The notes under the pieces: generated by a model
Databases searched by the model: none
The model's input: the letters and a program-made list of their open reading frames with translations, nothing else
Told to the model about the DNA's origin: nothing
Part shown: positions 7,726 to 12,597 of the stretch, piece by piece
Layout of the letters: the number at the start of each line of letters is the position of its first letter
Position numbering within the stretch: position 1 is the first letter of the stretch
Translations under genes and position numbers: made by a program
Origin: DUAL01 sp964478325
GTDB lineage: Bacteria; Bacteroidota; Bacteroidia; Flavobacteriales; BACL11
Length of the DNA: 12,597 nucleotides
Direction of reading: 5' to 3'
NCBI GenBank assembly: GCA_964478325.1
Contig: CAYZIA010000045.1
Span: forward strand, 1-12,597

Positions 7726-9027
7726 ATGATCTTTACTCTTATGATTGTAGTCTTTGTTTTGGGCTACTTAGCTATTGCATTGGAACACCCTATTAAAGTG
7801 GATAAAGCGGCTTCTGCCCTTATTATTGGTGCTCTTGGTTGGACACTTTTTGCTTTTTCTGGTATTGATCACCATAGTTTAACACATGAGATCCAGCACC
7901 ATATAGTAGATATTGCAGAAATTTTATTTTTTCTCTTAGGAGCAATGACTATTGTTGAGTTGATTGATGCTCATCAAGGGTTTGCAATTATTACTGATAA
8001 GATTACAACCAACAACAAGGTGAAATTGCTTTGGATATTAAGCATTATCACTTTTTTCTTTTCAGCTACATTAGATAATCTAACCACTTCTATTGTAATG
8101 GCTGCTCTACTTACTAAATTAATAAAAGATCGAGATACTTTATGGATGTTTGCTGGAATTATTATCTTGACTGCTAATGCAGGAGGAGCATGGTCTCCTA
8201 TTGGAGATATAACTACTATTATGTTATGGATTGGCGGTCAAGTAAGTGCTGTAAACATCATTACTTCTGTTATAGGTCCGTCAATTGTATGTGCACTTGT
8301 TCCCCTTCTTTACCTTACTTTCCGATTAAAAGGAAAAGTACAAAGACCTGAAAATGAAATACTAGAAGAACATAAGATTAACCCTACCACTTCATTTGAA
8401 AGAAATTTAATTTTCTATCTCGGTGTTTGCGGACTATTATTTGTACCTATATTCAAAACTATTACTCACCTACCTCCGTATGTAGGAATGATATTCTCTT
8501 TAGGGGTATTGTGGTTAGTTACTGAGATTATTCATAAAAGTAAGAATCAAGAACAAAAATCTCAGCTATCTGTCATTGGCGTTTTGAAGAAGATAGATAC
8601 TGCAACTATTTTCTTCTTTTTAGGTATTTTATTAGCAGTAGCTTCTTTGCAGTCTGCAGGACAACTGGACATTGTTGCAAAATGGTTAGATAAAACATTT
8701 AATGGGCAAACTACAGAAGGTATTTATCAGATAAATATTATTATTGGATTACTTTCTGCTATTGTAGATAATGTGCCATTAGTAGCAGGAGCAATGGGTA
8801 TGTATCCTATTGCTGAAACTGGATTTTATGCCGCTGATGGAATGTTCTGGGAGTTCTTAGCATATTGTGCCGGAACAGGAGGTTCAGTATTGATTATTGG
8901 CTCTGCAGCAGGAGTAGCTGTGATGGGAATCTTAAAAATTGACTTTATTTGGTATATAAGAAATATATCTTTATTAGCACTAATGGGCTATTTAGCTGGT
9001 GCAGCTACTTATATTTTTATGCAATAA
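7726..9027 (+). CDS. nhaD: NhaD-type Na+/H+ antiporter
   Basis: A 433-residue, strongly hydrophobic inner-membrane protein of the ArsB/NhaD (ion transporter) superfamily, exchanging cytoplasmic Na+ (or Li+) for protons. About 11-13 membrane segments are apparent. Polar residues within membrane segments mark the likely ion path: SATLDNLTTSIVM (113-125, Asp117 and Asn118), GGAWSPIGDITT (153-164, Asp161) and SAIVDNVPLVAGAMGM (344-359, Asp348 and Asn349). The repeated DN motif in the two halves is characteristic of the family. A His-rich loop at 48-59 (around HHSLTHEIQHHI) could take part in pH sensing, but this is inference. The ATG at 7726 is used; a second in-frame ATG at 7741 is equally plausible and would shorten the first helix by five residues. 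The gene sits between the MscS gene and exbB on the same strand. Confidence 0.92.
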   Translation: MIFTLMIVVFVLGYLAIALEHPIKVDKAASALIIGALGWTLFAFSGIDHHSLTHEIQHHIVDIAEILFFLLGAMTIVELIDAHQGFAIITDKITTNNKVKLLWILSIITFFFSATLDNLTTSIVMAALLTKLIKDRDTLWMFAGIIILTANAGGAWSPIGDITTIMLWIGGQVSAVNIITSVIGPSIVCALVPLLYLTFRLKGKVQRPENEILEEHKINPTTSFERNLIFYLGVCGLLFVPIFKTITHLPPYVGMIFSLGVLWLVTEIIHKSKNQEQKSQLSVIGVLKKIDTATIFFFLGILLAVASLQSAGQLDIVAKWLDKTFNGQTTEGIYQINIIIGLLSAIVDNVPLVAGAMGMYPIAETGFYAADGMFWEFLAYCAGTGGSVLIIGSAAGVAVMGILKIDFIWYIRNISLLALMGYLAGAATYIFMQ

Positions 9028-9064
9028 AAAATAAAATAATCGTTTTAATAAAAAAGTAAATAAT

Positions 9065-9763
9065 ATGAATACTATTCTCTTACAAAACACCTTAACAAGT
9101 GATACGATTAATCAAATAGTGGTAGAAGAAAAAACGCTATCTATTATGCAACTTATTACTAGTGGAGGAACCGGTGGAACTATCATCATGTCTGCATTAG
9201 CTTTACTTTCCATTTTTGCAGTTTATATTTTATTTGAGCGTTATTCGGCAATAAATAAGGCAAGCAAAGAAGATGAAAATTTCTTTAAAAGCATCAAGAA
9301 CTTTGTAGAGCAAAAAGATATAGCAGCAGCAAAAACCCTTTGTCAGAATACAGACAACCCAATTGCTAGAATGATTGAAAAAGGAGTAGATAGGATTGAC
9401 AAACCTATGACAGATATCTCATCTGCTATCGAGAATCAAGGGAAATTGGAAATTTATAAAATGGAAAATAATTTGGCCAATTTAGCTACCATTGCAGGAG
9501 CTGCCCCAATGATTGGTTTTTTAGGAACCGTTATTGGTATGATTGTTGCTTTTCATGAGATGGCAAGTGCGGGAGGAAATATTGATGTAGAAATGCTTTC
9601 TAAGGGGATCTATACTGCCATGGTAACTACTGTTGCTGGTTTGATTGTTGGAATTATTGCATACATAGCTTACAATTATCTAGTTACTAAAGTGGAGAAA
9701 GTAATATTCCAAATGGAAGCGAGAACTACTGAATTTTTAGATCATATTCACCATTCTGAGTAA
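9065..9763 (+). CDS. exbB: MotA/TolQ/ExbB proton-channel family protein (ExbB-like)
   Basis: A 232-residue inner-membrane subunit of the ExbB/ExbD motor that uses the proton gradient to energise TonB. After a polar N-terminal segment (1-35) come a first transmembrane helix (about 36-56), a large cytoplasmic region (57-137) and two further helices at about 140-163 and 183-206. The TolQ/ExbB signature is clear in APMIGFLGTVIGMIVAF (147-163) and GIYTAMVTTVAGLIVGI (181-197), which line the proton path in known ExbB structures. The 37-base gap from nhaD is the largest in this gene run and very AT-rich, without a recognisable TAnnTTTG, so read-through from upstream is likely. The stop overlaps the exbD ATG by one base. 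ExbB rather than TolQ is preferred because exbD and a TonB-like gene follow directly and no pal or tolB is present. Confidence 0.92.
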   Translation: MNTILLQNTLTSDTINQIVVEEKTLSIMQLITSGGTGGTIIMSALALLSIFAVYILFERYSAINKASKEDENFFKSIKNFVEQKDIAAAKTLCQNTDNPIARMIEKGVDRIDKPMTDISSAIENQGKLEIYKMENNLANLATIAGAAPMIGFLGTVIGMIVAFHEMASAGGNIDVEMLSKGIYTAMVTTVAGLIVGIIAYIAYNYLVTKVEKVIFQMEARTTEFLDHIHHSE

Positions 9764-10155
9764 TGACCCTTAGAAGCAAAAATAAAGTTAGTCCGGATTT
9801 TAATATGTCATCCATGACTGATATTGTTTTCTTGCTACTTATCTTTTTTATGCTCACTTCTACCCTAGTGAGTCCAAATGCTTTAAAACTACTTTTACCA
9901 AACTCCAAAGCGAAAACATTAGAAAAACAAACTATTTCTGTCTCCATTACCAAAGAGATTGATTTCTTTGTGAACGAAGATAAAGTGATAGAAAGTAATT
10001 TGGAGAATCAGTTAAAATTACTCTTGGAAGACGATATGGAACCAGCCATTATTTTACATACAGACAAGTCAGTTGACATTGAGCATGTAGTAAAAGTGAT
10101 GGATATTGCCTATAGAAATAAATACAAAATTGTACTGGCTACAAAACCAAAATAA
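9763..10155 (+). CDS. exbD: ExbD/TolR-family biopolymer transport protein
   Basis: A 130-residue protein with one N-terminal transmembrane helix (about 20-40) and a periplasmic domain, the partner of ExbB in the TonB-energising motor. The helix begins with SSMTDIVFLLLIFFMLTS (16-33). Asp20 there matches the single essential membrane Asp of the family (Asp25 in E. coli ExbD). The periplasmic domain has the usual pattern ending in a HTDKSVDIEHVVKVMDIA stretch (104-121), resembling the 'D...y..vv.vmd' motif of ExbD/TolR. Length is typical. It overlaps exbB by one base (TAATG) and abuts the TonB-like gene with no spacer, implying coupled translation of the complex. Only one exbD copy is present, whereas some Bacteroidota operons carry two. 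Confidence 0.92.
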   Translation: MTLRSKNKVSPDFNMSSMTDIVFLLLIFFMLTSTLVSPNALKLLLPNSKAKTLEKQTISVSITKEIDFFVNEDKVIESNLENQLKLLLEDDMEPAIILHTDKSVDIEHVVKVMDIAYRNKYKIVLATKPK

Positions 10156-10929
10156 ATGAGTGATTCTGAGAAGAAAAACAAAAGAAAAGGGATTATTGGA
10201 ACTATCTTATTTCATGCCCTTCTTTTAATTGCTTTTCTATTTATGGGGCTTACTTATCAAATACCACCACCCCCTGAGGAAGGAATTAGTATTAATTTTG
10301 GCTATATGGATGAAGGAATAACTGAATCGGAACCAGAAGACAAATCAGAAACTCCAGACCCAGTTCAAGAGGAGATTGTTGAAGAGCAAAGTTCAGCAGA
10401 TGAGGAAGTAGTTACCCAAGAAATGGAAAAAGCACCAATAGTTGAAAAAACGGAGCAAAAAAAGAAAGATCCTAAACCAGAGAAAAAAGAAGTGATTGAA
10501 GAAAAAAAACCGGAAATAAATAAAAAAGCACTCTATACTGGCAAAAAGAAAAACAAAGAAATAGATGAAGGTAATACAAGAAAGCGCGGAAATCAGGGAG
10601 TAATAGATGGAGATCCTAATGCAAAAGCCTATTCTGGTGGTGGTATTGGAACAGATGGAATTACCTATCAACTAGGAGGAAGAAATCCTGAATTTAAAGC
10701 AAAACCCATTTATAAGATTCAAGAGGAAGGAAAAGTAGTTGTTATCATTACAGTGGATAGATTGGGTAATGTGGTGAATGCAATTCCTGGAGCAAAAGGC
10801 TCCACTACACTAAATAAATACCTATTGGCTAAAGCCAAAGAAGCGGCCATAAAAACCAAATTTAATCCTAAGCAATCTGCTCCTGAGAACCAACAAGGAA
10901 AAATAGTGTATCATTTCAGTTTGAACTGA
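10156..10929 (+). CDS. TonB-like energy transducer
   Basis: This 257-residue protein has TonB architecture. A short basic cytoplasmic tail comes first, then one transmembrane helix at about 13-33. His20 in that helix (GTILFHALLL) takes the place of the essential His of the SHLS motif in TonB. PPPP at 37-40 and a long charged Pro/Glu/Lys linker (about 56-125) would span the periplasm. A Gly-rich segment (144-176, around YSGGGIGTDG) precedes the C-terminal domain at about 185-257. That domain contains GKVVVIITVDRLGNVVNA (192-209), the strand-turn pattern of TonB C-terminal domains, and ends in IVYHFSLN. The protein would pass ExbB/ExbD energy to outer-membrane receptors such as SusC/TonB-dependent transporters. 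Its ATG follows the exbD stop directly and its TGA overlaps the folC ATG by one base. The C-terminal domain is divergent and lacks the usual 'YP' motif, so a TolA-like role is a less likely alternative. Confidence 0.85.
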   Translation: MSDSEKKNKRKGIIGTILFHALLLIAFLFMGLTYQIPPPPEEGISINFGYMDEGITESEPEDKSETPDPVQEEIVEEQSSADEEVVTQEMEKAPIVEKTEQKKKDPKPEKKEVIEEKKPEINKKALYTGKKKNKEIDEGNTRKRGNQGVIDGDPNAKAYSGGGIGTDGITYQLGGRNPEFKAKPIYKIQEEGKVVVIITVDRLGNVVNAIPGAKGSTTLNKYLLAKAKEAAIKTKFNPKQSAPENQQGKIVYHFSLN

Positions 10930-12140
10930 TGAATTACCAAGAAACGCTTGATTATCTTTTTACTAAGTTGCCAATGTATCAAAGATATGGTGCTATTGCT
11001 TACAAAAAAGACATTGGTAATATTATAAAAGCTGCTAAGCACTTAAATAATCCGCATAAAAAGTTTAAAAGCATCCATATTGCTGGAACAAACGGAAAAG
11101 GATCAGTGGCGCATATGTTAGCTTCCATTTTGCAAGAAGCAGGTTACAATACTGGACTTTACACCTCACCTCATTTAAAAGATTTTAGAGAAAGAATTAA
11201 AATAAATGGGCAAATGATAACAAAGCGAAAGGTGATTGATTTTGTCTTAGAAAATAAACCCTTATTTGAAAAATTAGAAATGTCCTTTTTTGAAATGACA
11301 GTGGCTTTAGCTTTTGATTATTTTTCTAAAGAAAAAATAGATATTGCTATTATTGAAACAGGATTAGGAGGAAGATTAGATAGTACTAATATCATTAATC
11401 CTGAGCTTTCCATTATTACTAATATTGGTTTAGATCATACTAATCTTTTAGGCAACTCTATTGAAGAAATTGCAATAGAAAAAGCTGGAATTATAAAAAA
11501 AGAAACGGCTATAATAATTGGCAAAGAACAAGCAGAAACAAAAAGCGTATTCAAAAAAGTTTCAGCTAAAAAGAATTCGCCTTTATATTTTGCAGATAAA
11601 ATTTCTGTTTTAAACACTGACTTAAAAGGAAGTTATCAAGGAGAAAATATTTGTACGACTATTACCGCAATTAAACAACTAAAAAACTTGGGGTGGAATA
11701 TCTCAGATAAGAATATAAAAAAAGGATTGGGAAAGGTGGTGAAGAACACGGGAATTCTTGGTAGGTGGCAAACTTTATCTAAAACTCCAAAAATCATTTG
11801 TGATATTGGGCATAATGAAGATGGAATTAAAGAAATTGTGAAGCAATTAAACAAATTAAAATACAAGAAGCTACATTTTGTATATGGCACTGTCAACGAT
11901 AAGAATTCTGATAAGATTCTATCGCTATTACCAAAAGATGCAAAATATTATTTCTGCAAGCCTAATATTGAAAGGGGATTAAATACAGATGACTTGCAAA
12001 GAAAAGCAAAAAAATACCAACTTTTAGGAAACAACTTTGATAGTGTAAGTAATGCTATTTACAAAGCAAAAGAAAATCAAAAAAAAGAGGATATTTTATT
12101 TATAGGTGGTAGTACCTTTGTAGTAGCAGAAGCTCTTTAA
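10929..12140 (+). CDS. folC: Folylpolyglutamate synthase / dihydrofolate synthase
   Basis: A 403-residue cytoplasmic Mur-ligase-family enzyme. It adds glutamate to dihydropteroate and/or extends the gamma-glutamyl tail of tetrahydrofolate using ATP, thereby retaining folates in the cell. The P-loop HIAGTNGKGSVAHMLASIL (50-68) contains GTNGKGS (53-59). TSPHLKDFRERIKING (79-94) is the folate-loop region. GLGGRLDSTN (145-154) and TNIGLDHTNLLG (164-175) are Mg2+/ATP-site motifs, and IEKAGIIK (183-190) holds the Lys185 expected to be carbamylated. The C-terminal domain has GRWQ (278-281), CDIGHN (291-296, the usual D.AHN) and GGSTFVVAEAL at the end. No key residue is missing. Start and stop overlap its upstream neighbour by one base (TGATG), so its translation is probably coupled to the tonB-like gene although the functions are unrelated. 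Confidence 0.95.
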   Translation: MNYQETLDYLFTKLPMYQRYGAIAYKKDIGNIIKAAKHLNNPHKKFKSIHIAGTNGKGSVAHMLASILQEAGYNTGLYTSPHLKDFRERIKINGQMITKRKVIDFVLENKPLFEKLEMSFFEMTVALAFDYFSKEKIDIAIIETGLGGRLDSTNIINPELSIITNIGLDHTNLLGNSIEEIAIEKAGIIKKETAIIIGKEQAETKSVFKKVSAKKNSPLYFADKISVLNTDLKGSYQGENICTTITAIKQLKNLGWNISDKNIKKGLGKVVKNTGILGRWQTLSKTPKIICDIGHNEDGIKEIVKQLNKLKYKKLHFVYGTVNDKNSDKILSLLPKDAKYYFCKPNIERGLNTDDLQRKAKKYQLLGNNFDSVSNAIYKAKENQKKEDILFIGGSTFVVAEAL

Positions 12141-12152
12141 TTTTGAAAATAC

Positions 12153-12182
12153 TTGTATCTAATAAGAATTGACATATATTTG
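12153..12182 (+). promoter_or_regulatory. Bacteroidota-type promoter of the tRNA-Val gene
   Basis: TTG (12153-12155) and TATATTTG (12175-12182) are separated by 19 bases, an exact fit to the Bacteroidota sigma promoter form TTG-N17-23-TAnnTTTG. The transcript would start near 12188, a few bases before the mature tRNA 5' end at 12195. This is the best-formed promoter in the window. Confidence 0.75.
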
Positions 12183-12194
12183 CACTCCAATTTT

Positions 12195-12272
12195 GGGCGA
12201 TTAACTCAGTTGGTTCAGAGTGCCTCCCTTACAAGGAGGAAGTCGGGGGTTCGAGTCCCTCATTGCCCACCA
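12195..12272 (+). tRNA. tRNA-Val (anticodon TAC), CCA encoded
   Basis: A complete cloverleaf can be folded by eye. The acceptor stem is GGGCGAT (12195-12201) with ATTGCCC (12262-12268), including one G-T pair. The D stem is ACTC/GAGT (12204-12207, 12218-12221). The anticodon stem is CCTCC/GGAGG (12223-12227, 12235-12239) around the loop CTTACAA with anticodon TAC at 12230-12232. The T stem is GGGGG/CCCTC around TTCGAGT (12250-12256). The discriminator A is at 12269 and the encoded CCA at 12270-12272. It reads GUA and probably other Val codons. It has its own promoter and terminator. The 3' half is overlapped on the other strand by the end of a recombinase gene, marking it as a likely integration site. 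Confidence 0.95.
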
Positions 12273-12597
12273 AAGCGGAATCCATCTCATTATGAGTTAA
12301 GATTCCGCTTTTTTTATTCTCATAAATTCCTGTAGTTCTTTTAGTTAGCTCGAATAATAAATTAACTTCAGGGGTTCGAACTCTCTGTTTTTCCTTTTCA
12401 AAAGTTGTTCCTTTTGGAAAGACAAATTGTTGAAGCTCACTTTTTTGTTCATAAGACATATTTAACCATGTAGATGACAAGTTTTGTGAGATTTTTATGG
12501 CTTCATTTGTTATGTTTTCAAGGTTCGAACTGCCCTTAAGCCCATTTGTTATTTTTCTATCAATATCAGCTAATTCATCACTATACTTTTGAGTATA
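12229..12597 (-). CDS. Large serine recombinase, C-terminal end (partial; runs off the right edge)
   Basis: The frame is open from the window edge to a TAA at 12229-12231, about 122 residues, and its start lies outside the window. The visible part begins with a charged, helix-prone stretch containing DELADIDRKITNGLK, like the coiled coil late in large serine recombinases. It continues with the pattern STWLNMSYEQKSELQQFVF, then FPKGTTFEKEKQRVRTPEVN, which I recognise as the usual C-terminal end of Bacteroidota 'recombinase family' proteins. An apparent internal start (TTG at 12480) is only an artefact of the edge. The last roughly 40 residues are translated from the tRNA terminator hairpin and the antisense strand of the tRNA, ending in GNEGLEPPTSSL, a tail often seen where integrases abut tRNA genes. 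The protein would integrate or excise an element lying to the right. The catalytic Ser domain is not in the window, so activity cannot be judged. Confidence 0.75.
   Translation of the reverse strand, partial: YTQKYSDELADIDRKITNGLKGSSNLENITNEAIKISQNLSSTWLNMSYEQKSELQQFVFPKGTTFEKEKQRVRTPEVNLLFELTKRTTGIYENKKSGILTHNEMDSALVGNEGLEPPTSSL
12273..12315 (+). terminator. Intrinsic terminator of the tRNA-Val gene
   Basis: A perfect 10-bp inverted repeat, AAGCGGAATC (12273-12282) with GATTCCGCTT (12301-12310), is followed by a run of seven T (12309-12315). The 18-base loop can form a small inner hairpin, CTCA/TGAG (12286-12289, 12293-12296). It begins directly after the encoded CCA. The same bases code for part of the recombinase C-terminal tail on the other strand. 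Confidence 0.85.

Noticed and set aside
10393..10671. Minus-strand frame rich in Phe, Ile and Cys that looks like a membrane protein
   Set aside because: It is the reverse reading of the Lys/Glu-rich linker of the TonB-like protein: AAA and GAA codons read backwards give Phe and similar residues.
12153..12335. Plus-strand open frame of 60 codons across the tRNA-Val gene
   Set aside because: It translates the tRNA promoter, the tRNA and its terminator; the open frame is incidental.
1..12597. CRISPR array, insertion sequence, toxin-antitoxin pair or defence operon
   Set aside because: I see no spaced repeats, transposase or small paired genes; apart from the recombinase end the genes are housekeeping or envelope functions.

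Overview
The window looks like a chromosomal core region of a low-GC member of the Bacteroidota, most likely a flavobacterium-like organism. Four things point there. The promoter-like elements match the Bacteroidota form TAnnTTTG, including one with a correctly spaced upstream TTG before a tRNA. Shine-Dalgarno signals are weak. The outer-membrane exporter is the long multi-SLBB type. The gene neighbourhood (exbB-exbD-tonB-folC, nhaD, a Glu/Leu-type dehydrogenase) is familiar from that group. No stretch longer than about 120 bases lacks a gene.

Left part (1-4185, minus strand). An acyl-CoA dehydrogenase is followed 5 bases later by a large SLBB-type polysaccharide export protein. That gene overlaps by one base a Wzz-type chain-length determinant that is cut short after 136 residues. 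Beyond its stop the DNA falls to roughly 12% GC and one minus-strand frame stays open to the window edge. This looks like the entry to a variable surface-polysaccharide cluster lying to the left.

Middle (4249-12140, plus strand). anmK (peptidoglycan recycling) comes first, starting divergently from the acyl-CoA dehydrogenase. A tightly packed run of seven genes follows: Glu/Leu/Phe/Val dehydrogenase, MscS-type channel, NhaD Na+/H+ antiporter, ExbB, ExbD, TonB-like protein and FolC. Gaps are 0 to 37 bases, two junctions are one-base overlaps, and I see no internal terminator. They probably form one or two transcription units that bring together ion and osmotic homeostasis (MscS, NhaD), energising of outer-membrane transport (ExbB/ExbD/TonB), amino-acid catabolism and folate polyglutamylation.

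Right edge (12141-12597). A tRNA-Val (anticodon TAC, encoded CCA) has its own Bacteroidota-type promoter and an intrinsic terminator. From the right, on the minus strand, comes the 3' end of a large serine recombinase gene. It runs through the tRNA terminator and ends inside the tRNA. This is the classic sign of an integrated element attached at a tRNA 3' end, so the window probably stops about 330 bases into a mobile element.

Most of the window is ordinary core genome. The two places that deserve attention are its edges: the broken wzz with its AT-rich junction, and the tRNA-Val/recombinase boundary.
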